This document shows, piece after piece, positions 9,494 to 20,938 of a stretch of 64,000 nucleotides of DNA (its first letter is position 1; each line of letters begins with the position of its first letter). The translations under genes and the position numbers were made by a program. Source of the stretch: Cherax quadricarinatus (lineage: Eukaryota; Arthropoda; Malacostraca; Decapoda; Parastacidae). Location: contig NC_091303.1 in NCBI RefSeq assembly GCF_038502225.1, positions 28,105,135 to 28,169,134 of the forward strand. Reading direction: 5' to 3'. A model generated the notes under the pieces. The model did no database searches. It worked only from the letters and a program-made list of their open reading frames with translations, and was not told the origin of the DNA.

Positions 9494-11034
9494 TTATTCA
9501 GGTATACACAAATACAGTTACATAGAATTATCATACATAGCAGCATGTGTGTAGAGAACCTAGGATAACCCAAAAAAGTCAGACAGAGTGACTTATTTCC
9601 ATTGGGGTCCTTTTACCTTATTATTATAATATAAAGGTTATAATATTTTCTTATTGTTCTACAATGAAGATAACATCTTATTATCATACTAAAAAGACTA
9701 TCTGCGACACCAAGGTCATTAAGACTATCTACAATACGAGGGTCATTACAAGGAATAAGGTAAAATTTACACGTATTTTAGCTAAAAAATAGAAAATCAT
9801 TCCCCTCCCTTTCTGTTGCTTCATTCATCAGACACTTTTTAGCAGTCTTCTTGAACTGGTTCAAGCTATGACTGGCCTTGACATTTGTGGGTAGTCTGTT
9901 CCATTCCTTTATTGCTGTACAATAAAAGGTGTTTGAAGCCTGGCCACTGACTGTGGGTACTACAAAGTTGTGCTCTCTCCCCCTAGTTCTATGATTGCTT
10001 TGGTTCCCAGCCTTGACAAAATTGACAGCAAGATATTCTGGACATTGCTTGTGAGCAATTTTATAAACATGATTTAGCTTCAGTTGTTTTACTCTGTCTT
10101 CAACATTCAGCATATCCAACTGCTGTAATTCATCCTGGCCTACATGTTCTCTTGGTCCCAGCCCCAGGATGAATCTTACGATTTTGTTCTGGGTGATTTG
10201 CAGTCTATCTTTCAGTTTTTTTGTCAAGGCAGAGTACCAAGAAGAGCAAGCGTAATCCATATGGCATTGTATAAGGGCTAGACATAGAGTCCTGCGAGCC
10301 TCAGTAGGTAGACACTGTGCTTGTCTATACAGGAACTTCAGTCTGGCATTCGCTTTCTTTACTACACTGTTCCCTATCAATTCTCCTGACATGCATGGGT
10401 CAAAGGGGATTCCCAAATATTTTACTGATGAAACCAAAGTGATGGGCTCCCCATTACATTGAACATTAAAATTATTTACCCTTCTCAGTTTATGTTTCGT
10501 GCCAAAGAGAATGGCTTCAGTTTTCCCTAGGTGTAATGATAGTTTGTTGTCTACTAACCATTTGCTGCAGGACTCCAGTTCCAGTGTTAAAACATTAGCA
10601 ATATCTTGTGGGTCTTTACCTGACACTAACAGAGCACTGTCATCTGCATACAGTAGGAGTTTGCACTTGACACTGATAGGCATATCATTGACATAACATA
10701 AGAATAATAAGGGACCCAGAATACTACCTTGGGGAACTCCACATGTTATCGGCAGGGGTTCTGATTCTGTTTTGTTGATTTTGACTATTTGTCTCCTGTT
10801 GCTAAGGTAGGACTTAAACCAGTCTACAGAACCTATACCGATAGTTTGAAGTTTATTACATAATATATTGTGGTTGACAGTATCGAAGGCCTTTTGCAGG
10901 TCTAAGGTTACCATGCCTATGAGGTTCCCCTTTGACATTTCAGTTCTCAGGTAATCCATCAGATTAATAAGGGAGGTGTCGGTTGAGTAGGATCTTCTAA
11001 ATCCCGATTGATAGCTGAAATTATTCCACACTGA
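9464..11034 (-). mobile_element. LINE family 5 nested inside the CR1-like element, 5' truncated, (CTTA)n tail
   Basis: On the minus strand this is an ORF2 C-terminal part plus a 312-bp 3' UTR. It has an AATAAA signal at 9493-9498 and, directly after it, about eight CTTA repeats (TAAG on the plus strand, 9462-9492). The tail type and the sharp break in the host ORF mark the 3' insertion point. The 5' end lies near 11,000-11,035, where the frame turns into antisense of the host endonuclease. No clear target-site duplication was seen; a few host codons appear lost. Confidence 0.85.
9778..11034 (-). CDS. Family 5 reverse transcriptase, N-terminally truncated, frame intact
   Basis: About 418 codons without a stop. 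Order from the N-terminus: YQSGFRRSYSTDTSLINLM (RT domain 2), VTLDLQKAFDTVNHNIL with the first catalytic Asp, TCGVPQGSILGPLLFL, then LLYADDSALLVSG with the catalytic DD pair. Next come KTEAILFGTKHKL and VKYLGIPFD, a thumb, and a C-terminal connection (ARRTLCLALIQCHMDYACSS, EWNRLPTNVK). It ends DFLFFS-stop at 9778. Missing are the endonuclease and the first RT blocks. It is unlikely to be expressed alone, and the frame's apparent extension to 11,130 is antisense host sequence. The clean frame suggests the insertion is younger than the surrounding fragments. Clade (L2/Rex/Jockey-like) is not decided. Confidence 0.85.
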   Translation of the reverse strand, partial: SVWNNFSYQSGFRRSYSTDTSLINLMDYLRTEMSKGNLIGMVTLDLQKAFDTVNHNILCNKLQTIGIGSVDWFKSYLSNRRQIVKINKTESEPLPITCGVPQGSILGPLLFLCYVNDMPISVKCKLLLYADDSALLVSGKDPQDIANVLTLELESCSKWLVDNKLSLHLGKTEAILFGTKHKLRRVNNFNVQCNGEPITLVSSVKYLGIPFDPCMSGELIGNSVVKKANARLKFLYRQAQCLPTEARRTLCLALIQCHMDYACSSWYSALTKKLKDRLQITQNKIVRFILGLGPREHVGQDELQQLDMLNVEDRVKQLKLNHVYKIAHKQCPEYLAVNFVKAGNQSNHRTRGREHNFVVPTVSGQASNTFYCTAIKEWNRLPTNVKASHSLNQFKKTAKKCLMNEATEREGNDFLFFS

Positions 11035-11036
11035 CA

Positions 11037-11436
11037 GGGTCAACAGGAAGGGTGGTGGAGTAGCAATGTACGTCAGAGACAATTTAAACTGTTGTGTTAG
11101 ACAAGATATAAAATTAGAAGCATCAGCCACTGAATCTGTTTGGTTACAGCTTCTCGAGGGCTGTGAAAAACTTATTTTGGGTGTGATTTACAGGGCCCCA
11201 AATCTTGACAGGGAGTGCAGTAAACTTCTATGGGATGAAATTCGTAAGGCCTCTACATATGAAAATGTTGTGATAATGGGAGATTTCAACTATAGACAGA
11301 TTGACTGGAGCAATTTGACAGGAAATTTAGAGTCAAGTGACTTTCTTGATACGATTCAGGATTGTTTTTTAAAACAGTTTGTGGCAGAGCCAACTAGAGA
11401 AAATAACCTGCTTGACTTGGTTCTTGTTAGCAGGCT
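11037..11436 (+). pseudogene. CR1-like LINE ORF2, endonuclease continuation (second half of split gene)
   Basis: The frame resumes with RVNRKGGGVAMYVRDNL, then VWLQLLEGCEKLILGVIYRA, ENVVIMGDFNYRQIDW with the endonuclease GDFN motif, and RENNLLDLVLVS. It is the direct continuation of the piece ending at 9463. After LDLVLVS, roughly before the domain's final SDH motif, the sequence jumps to the 3' terminus. The entire reverse transcriptase is therefore absent from this copy. Confidence 0.85.
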
Positions 11437-11487
11437 ACATGGGCCAGTAGACCTGCTGCAGTGTTCCTTCTTTCTTATGTTCTTAAG
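11437..11487 (+). mobile_element. 3' terminus of the CR1-like element
   Basis: CATGGGCCAGTAG, then CTGCAGTGTTCC and TTCTTATGTTCTTA, match the reverse complement of 4945-4995, the 3' end of the other family 1 copy. Here it follows directly on the endonuclease, giving an element with an internal deletion. It is not followed by a long tail. Confidence 0.8.
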
Positions 11488-11854
11488 GAAGGATAGGCAG
11501 AGTGGCTGTTGGGTAGAGGGAAAGCGGCGGCGGCGGCGGCAGCGACCTTGCGGCAGCCCAGCCACAACCACTGCAGTAAAGGCTCATCCTGAACCACCCC
11601 CACCCCTATCACCCACCCAATCAACCACCCACACACTCGCTCACTCCTCTCACACTCCCCTAGTTATTTGCTCCAGCTGTGCTTGTAAAGGCCACACTCA
11701 TGGCTGTGCTGGCTTTATATCCGGCTGTCTTGCCTATTACATTCTGCTAATGTTGCAACACCACCTTCCCTCCCTCCCTCTTACAGATTAACTCAAGAAA
11801 ACCTTGTGAGACCTACCATGCTCAGTGCAACACCCAATGTTATTTTGACAGCAG
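11488..11854. other. Unique stretch with a short CGG run
   Basis: Contains about five CGG repeats at 11,525-11,541 and a C-rich CACCCA/CCACCC region at 11,595-11,660. A plus-strand frame runs through it but only as an extension of the preceding LINE frame. No gene, promoter or element is recognised. Confidence 0.6.
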
Positions 11855-11890
<36 letters not shown>

Positions 11891-12042
11891 AGCGAAGAGG
11901 CGGGGCCAGGAGCTGTGAATCGACCCCTGCAACCACAAATAGGCGAGTACAAATAAGTGAGTGTACACACACACACATACACACACAGGACGGGACTGTA
12001 GCTATGAATCGACTCCTACAACCACAAATTGGTGAGTACACA
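11855..12042 (+). mobile_element. Two ultra-short LINE family 3 tails embedded in (AC)n
   Basis: (AC)n at 11,855-11,888 leads into 11,889-11,962, which reads GAGGCGGGGCCAGGAGCTGT, then GACCCCTGCAACCAC, and GAGTAC. A second AC tract (11,964-11,987) leads into 11,988-12,042, another diverged copy ending GGTGAGTACACAG. Both are only the last 55-75 bp of the family 3 LINE, plus orientation, with AC repeats on both sides of the first. Confidence 0.75.
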
Positions 12043-12060
12043 GATGGGGGAGACATGGAA

Positions 12061-12163
12061 AAGAGAGAGAGAGAGAGAGGGAGAGAGAGGGAGACAGAGA
12101 CAGACAGAGACAGACAGAGACAGAGAGAGAGAGACAGAGACAGAGAGAGACAGAGAGAGACAG
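12061..12163. repeat. GA-rich simple repeat
   Basis: GAGAGAGA and GACAGAGACA mixtures, purine-rich on the plus strand. 12,164-12,264 that follows is unique and short. Confidence 0.95.
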
Positions 12164-12264
12164 ATAATTTATGGTCTGTATCAAGATTATCTACCAGGAC
12201 TGACTAACTACCGTGCAGTTGTTATATAAGGTCATGAAGATAGTGAAGATCAGGATGATGTGCA

Positions 12265-14550
12265 CAGTGCACCACCCAGTCTTCCACCACCACCTTCACA
12301 CAGTGTACCACCCAGTCTTCCACCACCACCTTCACACAGTGCACCACCCAGTCTTCCACCACCACCTTCACACAGTGCACCACCCAGTCTTCCACCACCA
12401 CCTTCACACAGTGCACCACCCAGTCTTCCACCACCACCTTCACACAGTGTACCACCCAGTCTTCCACCACCACCTTCACACAGTGCACCACCCAGTCTTC
12501 CACCACCACCTTCACACAGTGCACCACCCAGTCTTCCACCACCACCTTCACACAGTGTACCACCCAGTCTTCCACCACCACCTTCACACAGTGCACCACC
12601 CAGTCTTCCACCACCACCTTCACACAGTGCACCACCCAGTCTTCCACCACCACCTTCACACAGTGCACCACCCAGTCTTCCACCACCACCTTCACACAGT
12701 GTACCACCCAGTCTTCCACCACCACCTTCACACAGTGCACCACCCAGTCTTCCACCACCACCTTCACACAGTGCACCACCCAGTCTTCCACCACCACCTT
12801 CACACAGTGTACCACCCAGTCTTCCACCACCACCTTCACACAGTGCACCACCCAGTCTTCCACCACCACCTTCACACAGTGCACCACCCAGTCTTCCACC
12901 ACCACCTTCACACAGTGTACCACCCAGTCTTCCACCACCACCTTCACACAGTGCACCACCCAGTCTTCCACCACCACCTTCACACAGTGCACCACCCAGT
13001 CTTCCACCACCACCTTCACACAGTGCACCACCCAGTCTTCCACCACCACCTTCACACAGTGCACCACCCAGTCTTCCACCACCACCTTCACACAGTGCAC
13101 CACCCAGTCTTCCACCACCACCTTCACACAGTGCACCACCCAGTCTTCCACCACCACCTTCACACAGTGCACCACCCAGTCTTCCACCACCACCTTCACA
13201 CAGTGCACCACCCAGTCTTCCACCACCACCTTCACACAGTGCACCACCCAGTCTTCCACCACCACCTTCACACAGTGCACCACCCAGTCTTCCACCACCA
13301 CCTTCACACAGTGCACCACCCAGTCTTCCACCACCACCTTCACACAGTGCACCACCCAGTCTTCCACCACCACCTTCACACAGTGCACCACCCAGTCTTC
13401 CACCACCACCTTCACACAGTGCACCACCCAGTCTTCCACCACCACCTTCACACAGTGCACCACCCAGTCTTCCACCACCACCTTCACACAGTGCACCACC
13501 CAGTCTTCCACCACCACCTTCACACAGTGCACCACCCAGTCTTCCACCACCACCTTCACACAGTGCACCACCCAGTCTTCCACCACCACCTTCACACAGT
13601 GCACCACCCAGTCTTCCACCACCACCTTCACACAGTGCACCACCCAGTCTTCCACCACCACCTTCACACAGTGCACCACCCAGTCTTCCACCACCACCTT
13701 CACACAGTGCACCACCCAGTCTTCCACCACCACCTTCACACAGTGCACCACCCAGTCTTCCACCACCACCTTCACACAGTGCACCACCCAGTCTTCCACC
13801 ACCACCTTCACACAGTGCACCACCCAGTCTTCCACCACCACCTTCACACAGTGCACCACCCAGTCTTCCACCACCACCTTCACACAGTGTACCACCCAGT
13901 CTTCCACCACCACCTTCACACAGTGCACCACCCAGTCTTCCACCACCACCTTCACACAGTGCACCACCCAGTCTTCCACCACCACCTTCACACAGTGTAC
14001 CACCCAGTCTTCCACCACCACCTTCACACAGTGCACCACCCAGTCTTCCACCACCACCTTCACACAGTGTACCACCCAGTCTTCCACCACCACCTTCACA
14101 CAGTGTACCACCCAGTCTTCCACCACCACCTTCACACAGTGTACCACCCAGTCTTCCACCACCACCTTCACACAGTGTACCACCCAGTCTTCCACCACCA
14201 CCTTCACACAGTGCACCACCCAGTCTTCCACCACCACCTTCACACAGTGTACCACCCAGTCTTCCACCACCACCTTCACACACACCACCCAGTCTTCCAC
14301 CACCACCTTCACACAGTGCACCACCCAGTCTTCCACCACCACCTTCACACAGTGTACCACCCAGTCTTCCACCACCACCTTCACACAGTGTACCACCCAG
14401 TCTTCCACCACCACCTTCACACAGTGCACCACCCAGTCTTCCACCACCACCTTCACACAGTGCACCACCCAGTCTTCCACCACCACCTTCACACAGTGCA
14501 CCACCCAGTCTTCCACCACCACCTTCACACAGTGCACCACCCAGTCTTCC
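12265..14550. repeat. Minisatellite C, 36-bp unit, about 63.5 copies
   Basis: The unit runs CAGTGCACCACCCAGTCTTC then CACCACCACCTTCACA. Copies are almost identical; the only common variant is GCACC versus GTACC. One unit near 14,281 is 3 bp short. Because 36 is a multiple of three, four frames stay open for hundreds of codons (Pro/Ser- or His-rich), which is not evidence of coding. It abuts minisatellite D at 14,551 with no spacer. Confidence 0.97.
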
Positions 14551-14998
14551 AACTATGGTGGTGCTGGTGGTGGCGTCAGGGTACCACTGGTCACAACTAT
14601 GATGGTGCTGGTGGTGGCGTCAGGGTACCACTGGTCACAACTATGATGGTGCTGGTGGTGGCGTCAGGGTACCAATGGTCACAACTATGGTGGTGCTGGT
14701 GGTGGCGTCAGGGTACCACAGGTCACAACTATGATGGTGCTGGTGGTGGCGTCAGGGTACCACTGGTCACATCTATGATGGTGCTGGTGGTGGCGTCAGG
14801 GTACCACTGGTCACAACTATGGTGGTGCTGGTGGTGGCGTCAGGGTACCACTGGTCACAACTATGATGGTGCTGGTGGTGGCGTCAGGGTACCACTGGTC
14901 ACAACTATGATGGTGCTGGTGGTGGCGTCAGGGTACCACTGGTCACAACTATGATGGTGCTGGTGGTGGCGTCAGGGTACCACTGGTCACAACTATGA
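14551..14998. repeat. Minisatellite D, first block, 44-bp unit, about 10 copies
   Basis: Units read AACTATGATGGTGCTGGTGG then TGGCGTCAGGGTACCACTGG and TCAC. Diagnostic variants occur in order: unit 3 has ACCAATGG, unit 4 ACCACAGG, unit 5 TCACATC. The same order recurs 757 bp to the right. Confidence 0.96.
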
Positions 14999-15307
14999 CA
15001 GTGCACCACCCAGTCTTCCACCACCACCTTCACACAGTGCACCACCCAGTCTTCCACCACCACCTTCACACAGTGCACCACCCAGTCTTCCACCACCACC
15101 TTCACACAGTGTACCACCCAGTCTTCCACCACCACCTTCACACAGTGTACCACCCAGTCTTCCACCACCACCTTCACACAGTGCACCACCCAGTCTTCCA
15201 CCACCACCTTCACACAGTGCACCACCCAGTCTTCCACCACCACCTTCACACAGTGCACCACCCAGTCTTCCACCACCACCTTCACACAGTGCACCACCCA
15301 GTCTTCC
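14999..15307. repeat. Minisatellite C, second block, about 8.6 copies
   Basis: Same 36-bp unit as 12,265-14,550. The order of GCACC (C) and GTACC (T) units is C C C T T C C C C, and the last seven match the seven units before 14,551. This block is therefore part of a duplicated segment and not an independent array. Confidence 0.95.
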
Positions 15308-18300
15308 AACTATGGTGGTGCTGGTGGTGGCGTCAGGGTACCACTGGTCACAACTATGATGGTGCTGGTGGTGGCGTCAGGGTACCACTGGTCACAACTA
15401 TGATGGTGCTGGTGGTGGCGTCAGGGTACCAATGGTCACAACTATGGTGGTGCTGGTGGTGGCGTCAGGGTACCACAGGTCACAACTATGATGGTGCTGG
15501 TGGTGGCGTCAGGGTACCACTGGTCACATCTATGATGGTGCTGGTGGTGGCGTCAGGGTACCACTGGTCACAACTATGGTGGAGCTGGTGGTGGCGTCAG
15601 GGTACCACTGGTCACAACTATGATGGTGCTGGTGGTGGCGTCAGGGTACCACTGGTCACAACTATGATGGTGCTGGTGGTGGCGTCAGGGTACCACTGGT
15701 CACAACTATGATGGTGCTGGTGGTGGCGTCAGGGTACCACTGGTCACAACTATGATGGTGCTGGTGGTGGCGTCAGGGTACCAATGGTCACAACTATGGT
15801 GGTGCTGGTGGTGGCGTCAGGGTACCACAGGTCACAACTATGATGGTGCTGGTGGTGGCGTCAGGGTACCACTGGTCACAACTATGATGGTGCTGGTGGT
15901 GGCGTCAGGGTACCACTGGTCACAACTATGGTGGTGCTGGTGGTGGCGTCAGGGTACCACTGGTCACAACTATGATGGTGCTGGTGGTGGCGTCAGGGTA
16001 CCACTGGTCACAACTATGGTGGTGCTGGTGGTGGCGTCAGGGTACCACTGGTCACAACTATGGTGGTGCTGGTGGTGGCGTCAGGATACCACTGGTCACA
16101 ACTATGATGGTGTTGGTGGTGGCGTCAGGGTACCACTGGTCACAACTATGATGGTGCTGGTGGTGGCGTCAGGGTACCACTGGTCACAACTATGATGGTG
16201 CTGGTGGTGGCGTCAGGGTACCACTGGTCACAACTATGATGGTGCTGGTGGTGGCGTCAGGGTACCACTGGTCACAACTATGGTGGTGCTGGTGGTGGCG
16301 TCAGGGTACCACTGGTCACAACTATGGTGGTGCTGGTGGTGGCGTCAGGGTACCACTGGTCACAACTATGGTGGTGCTGGTGGTGGCGTCAGGGTACCAC
16401 TGGTCACAACTATGATGGTGTTGGTGGTGGCGTCAGGGTACCACTGGTCACAACTATGATGGTGCTGGTGGTGGCGTCAGGGTACCACTGGTCACAACTA
16501 TGATGGTGCTGGTGGTGGCGTCAGGGTACCACTGGTCACAACTATGGTATTGCTGGTGGTGGCGTCAGGGTACCACTGGTCACAACTATGGTGGTGCTGG
16601 TGGTGGCGTCAGGGTACCACTGGTCACAACTATGATGGTGTTGGTGGCGTCAGGGTACCACTGGTCACAACTATGATGGTGCTGGTGGTGGCGTCAGGGT
16701 ACCACTGGTCACAACTATGATGGTGTTGGTGGTGGCGTCAGGGTACCACTGGTCACAACTATGATGGTGCTGGTGGTGGCGTCAGGGTACCAATGGTCAC
16801 AACTATGGTGGTGCTGGTGGTGGCGTCAGGGTACCACTGGTCACAACTATGATGGTGCTGGTGGTGGCGTCAGGGTACCACTGGTCACAACTATGATGGT
16901 GTTGGTGGTGGCGTCAGGGTACCACTGGTCACAACTATGATGGTGTTGGTGGTGGCGTCAGGGTACCACTGGTCACAACTATGATGGTGCTGGTGGTGGC
17001 GTCAGGGTACCACTGGTCACAACTATGATGGTGCTGGTGGTGGCGTCAGGGTACCACTGGTCACAACTATGATGGTGTTGGTGGTGGCGTCAGGGTACCA
17101 CTGGTCACAACTATGGTGGTGCTGGTGGTGGCGTCAGGGTACCACTGGTCACAACTATGGTGGTGCTGGTGGTGGCGTCAGGGTACCACTGGTCACAACT
17201 ATGGTGGTGCTGGTGGTGGCGTCAGGGTACCACTGGTCACAACTATGGTGGTGCTGGTGGTGGCGTCAGGGTACCACTGGTCACAACTATGATGGTGTTG
17301 GTGGTGGCGTCAGGGTACCACTGGTCACAACTATGATGGTGCTGGTGGTGGCGTCAGGGTACCACTGGTCACAACTATGGTGGTGCTGGTGGTGGCGTCA
17401 GGGTACCACTGGTCACAACTATGATGGTGTTGGTGGTGGCGCCAGGGTACCACTGGTCACAACTATGATGGTGCTGGTGGTGGCGTCAGGGTACCACTGG
17501 TCACAACTATGGTGGTGCTGGTGGTGGCGTCAGGGTACCACTGGTCACAACTATGATGGTGTTGGTGGTGGCGCCAGGGTACCACTGGTCACAACTATGA
17601 TGGTGCTGGTGGTGGCGTCAGGGTACCACTGGTCACAACTATGGTGGTGCTGGTGGTGGCGTCAGGGTACCACTGGTCACAACTATGATGGTGTTGGTGG
17701 TGGCGTCAGGGTACCACTGGTCACAACTATGATGGTGTTGGTGGTGGCGTCAGGGTACCACTGGTCACAACTATGGTGGTGCTGGTGGTGGCGTCAGGGT
17801 ACCACTGGTCACAACTATGGTGGTGCTGGTGGTGGCGTCAGGGTACCACTGGTCACAACTATGATGGTGCTGGTGGTGGCGCCAGGGTACCACTGGTCAC
17901 AACTATGATGGTGCTGGTGGTGGCGCCAGGGTACCACTGGTCACAACTATGATGGTGCTGGTGGTGGCGCCAGGGTACCACTGGTCACAACTATGATGGT
18001 GCTGGTGGTGGCGTCAGGGTACCACTGGTCACAACTATGATGGTGCTGGTGGTGGCGTCAGGGTACCACTGGTCACAACTATGGTGGTGCTGGTGGTGGC
18101 GTCAGGGTACCACTGGTCACAACTATGGTGGTGCTGGTGGTGGCGTCAGGGTACCACTGGTCACAACTATGGTGGTGCTGGTGGTGGCGCCAGGGTACCA
18201 CTGGTCACAACTATGGTGGTGCTGGTGGTGGCGCCAGGGTACCACTGGTCACAACTATGATGGTGCTGGTGGTGGCGTCAGGGTACCACTGGTCACAACT

Positions 18301-19268
18301 ATGATGGTGCTGGTGGTGGCGCCAGGGTACCACTGGTCACAACTATGATGGTGCTGGTGGTGGCGTCAGGGTACCACTGGTCACAACTATGATGGTGCTG
18401 GTGGTGGCGCCAGGGTACCACTGGTCACAACTATGATGGTGCTGGTGGTGGCGTCAGGGTACCACTGGTCACAACTATGGTGGTGCTGGTGGTGGCGCCA
18501 GGGTACCACTGGTCACAACTATGATGGTGCTGGTGGTGGCGCCAGGGTACCACTGGTCACAACTATGATGGTGCTGGTGGTGGCGCCAGGGTACCACTGG
18601 TCACAACTATGATGGTGCTGGTGGTGGCGTCAGGGTACCACTGGTCACAACTATGGTGGTGCTGGTGGTGGCGCCAGGGTACCACTGGTCACAACTATGA
18701 TGGTGCTGGTGGTGGCGCCAGGGTACCACTGGTCACAACTATGATGGTGCTGGTGGTGGCGTCAGGGTACCACTGGTCACAACTATGATGGTGCTGGTGG
18801 TGGCGCCAGGGTACCACTGGTCACAACTATGATGGTGCTGGTGGTGGCGCCAGGGTACCACTGGTCACAACTATGATGGTGCTGGTGGTGGCGTCAGGGT
18901 ACCACTGGTCACAACTATGATGGTGCTGGTGGTGGCGCCAGGGTACCACTGGTCACAACTATGATGGTGCTGGTGGTGGCGCCAGGGTACCACTGGTCAC
19001 AACTATGATGGTGCTGGTGGTGGCGTCAGGGTACCACTGGTCACAACTATGGTGGTGCTGGTGGTGGCGCCAGGGTACCAATGGTCACAACTATGATGGT
19101 GTTGGTGGTGGCGTCAGGGTACCACTGGTCACAACTATGGTGGTGCTGGTGGTGGCGCCAGGGTACCAATGGTCACAACTATGATGGTGTTGGTGGTGGC
19201 GCCAGGGTACCACTGGTCACAACTATGATGGTGCTGGTGGTGGCGCCAGGGTACCACTGGTCACAACT
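15308..19268. repeat. Minisatellite D, main block, 44-bp unit, about 90 copies
   Basis: Strongly G-rich on the plus strand. Variants include GATGGTG/GGTGGTG, GTGCTGG/GTGTTGG and GCGTCAGG/GCGCCAGG. The GCGCCAGG form is absent on the left and common after 17,400. Variant patterns repeat with a period of three units (132 bp) around 17,400-17,660, a local higher-order repeat. One unit near 16,640 is short. Open frames follow because three units make 44 codons. Confidence 0.97.
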
Positions 19269-19367
19269 AGTCTGGCATTGTATCTACTTGAATCTTATGT
19301 GTGTTAAGTGGTTGGTCAATCCAGTTATAACCCACTATATTGTTTTTGCACGTAGAACTGGCAGTGA

Positions 19368-20239
19368 ACATTGTATTCCAGGGTTGTGTAACTTAACATT
19401 GTATTCCAGGGTTGTGCAACTTAACATTGTATTCCAGGGTTGTGTAACTTAACATTGTATTCCAGGGTTGTGTAACTTAACATTGTATTCCAGGGTTGTG
19501 TAACTTAACATTGTATTCCAGGGTTGTATAAGTTAACATTGTATTCCAGGGTTGTGTAACTTAACATTGTATTCCAGGGTTGTATAAGTTAACATTGTAT
19601 TCCAGGGTTGTGCAACTTAACATTGTATTCCAGGGTTGTATAAGTTAACATTGTATTCCAGGGTTGTGCAACTTAACATTGTATTCCAGGGTTGTGCAAC
19701 TTAACATTGTATTCCAGGGTTGTGCAACTTAACATTGTATTCCAGGGTTGTGTAACTTAACATTGTATTCCAGGGTTGTGTAACTTAACATTGTATTCCA
19801 GGGTTGTGTAACTTAACATTGTATTCCAGGGTTGTGCAACTTAACATTGTATTCCAGGGTTGTGCAACTTAACATTGTATTCCAGGGTTGTGCAACTTAA
19901 CATTGTATTCCAGGGTTGTGTAACTTAACATTGTATTCCAGGGTTGTGTAACTTAACATTGTATTCCAGGGTTGTGTAACTTAACATTGTATTCCAGGGT
20001 TGTGTAACTTAACATTGTATTCCAGGGTTGTGCAACTTAACATTGTATTCCAGGGTTGTGTAACTTAACATTGTATTCCAGGGTTGTGTAACTTAACATT
20101 GTATTCCAGGGTTGTGTAACTTAACATTGTATTCCAGGGTTGTGTAACTTAACATTGTATTCCAGGGTTGTGTAACTTAACATTGTATTCCAGGGTTGTA
20201 TAACTTAACCTTGTATTCCAGGGTTGTATAACTTAACAT
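19368..20239. repeat. Minisatellite E, 28-bp unit, about 31 copies
   Basis: The unit is AACATTGTATTCCAGGGTTG plus TGTAACTT, with TGCAACTT and TATAAGTT variants. It is separated from minisatellite D by a spacer of about 100 bp (19,269-19,367) that shows no feature. Confidence 0.97.
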
Positions 20240-20618
20240 CAACAAGAGTTTACCTACATCTGTCCGGAATATTTTGCCTCAAAGATTAATGATATTATTT
20301 TGTTTTCCAGGTATAAGGTATACTTACCACGTCAAATACACGTTTTTGTTCATAGGGGAAATAGCCAATACACTTCTTATTGACTTTATAAAGAAATAAT
20401 TACACAGTGTGGAACCATAGTAACGATGCTATGACAGACAGCTTGGTTAATGAGGTTTAAAGCGTACTGATTACACAAGAGTTATTAATAAGGCTTTCTG
20501 TAACCTGTTCGCCATCACTCAAGCATAATTTAATCCCGGATATAAAGTACACTCTCAGCCTAAATACAGCGAGACTCACGGAGTACGTCTCTTGGTGTGA
20601 TATAATGAAGCACCTCAC
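20240..20618. other. Unique AT-rich stretch
   Basis: No motif, gene or element recognised on either strand; a 78-codon minus frame ending here starts in the (CA)n tract and looks fortuitous. Confidence 0.5.
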
Positions 20619-20619
20619 A

Positions 20620-20691
<72 letters not shown>
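20619..20691. repeat. (TA)n-(CA)n microsatellite
   Basis: Six TA repeats followed by about 30 CA repeats; the CA side borders a family 4 terminal piece. Confidence 0.97.
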
Positions 20692-20695
<4 letters not shown>

Positions 20696-20747
20696 GGTGT
20701 CTATTCCGGCCATCAACGCCCCAGCAGCCCGGTCCACGACCAGGCCT
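20692..20747 (-). mobile_element. Short family 4 terminal piece between CA and GT tracts
   Basis: ACCTGGTGTCTATTCCGGCC, then ATCAACGCCCCAGCAGCCCG and GTCCACGACCAGGCC: a diverged copy of the double-hairpin end. The GGTCCACGACC arm is kept; the CCCCC hairpin is weakened. (CA)n lies directly left and (GT)n directly right (20,749-20,769). Confidence 0.65.
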
Positions 20748-20825
20748 TTGTGTGTGTGTGTGTGTGTGTTAGTTACCATTTTGTCCTAGGCACATGTCGA
20801 TTAGACACTAGGCCTGTTTTACGTA

Positions 20826-20831
20826 TGTGTA

Positions 20832-20867
<36 letters not shown>

Positions 20868-20925
20868 CACCTAGTTGTACTCACCTAGTTGAGGATGCGG
20901 GGGTCGAGTCCGAGCTCCTGGCCCC
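20826..20925 (-). mobile_element. (GT)n and ultra-short LINE family 3 tail (about 60 bp)
   Basis: (GT)n at 20,826-20,863, then TACTCACCTAGTTG twice, then GAGTCCGAGCTCCTGGCCCC. The copy stops there and a second GT tract (20,926-20,938) follows. It is the last ~60 bp of family 3 on the minus strand with GT on both sides. Confidence 0.75.
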
Positions 20926-20938
20926 TGTGTGTGTGTGT

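Noticed and set aside
11066..11791. A 241-codon plus frame ending in a CGG/Pro-rich region as a host gene
   Set aside because: The first 120 codons are LINE endonuclease and the next 17 its 3' terminus; the remaining codons have no motif and start only because the LINE frame reads through.
12213..14954. Long Pro/Ser- and His-rich frames (up to 913 codons) in four frames
   Set aside because: The unit is 36 bp, a multiple of three without stops in most frames; all frames being open equally argues against coding, and the repeat continues into an unrelated array.
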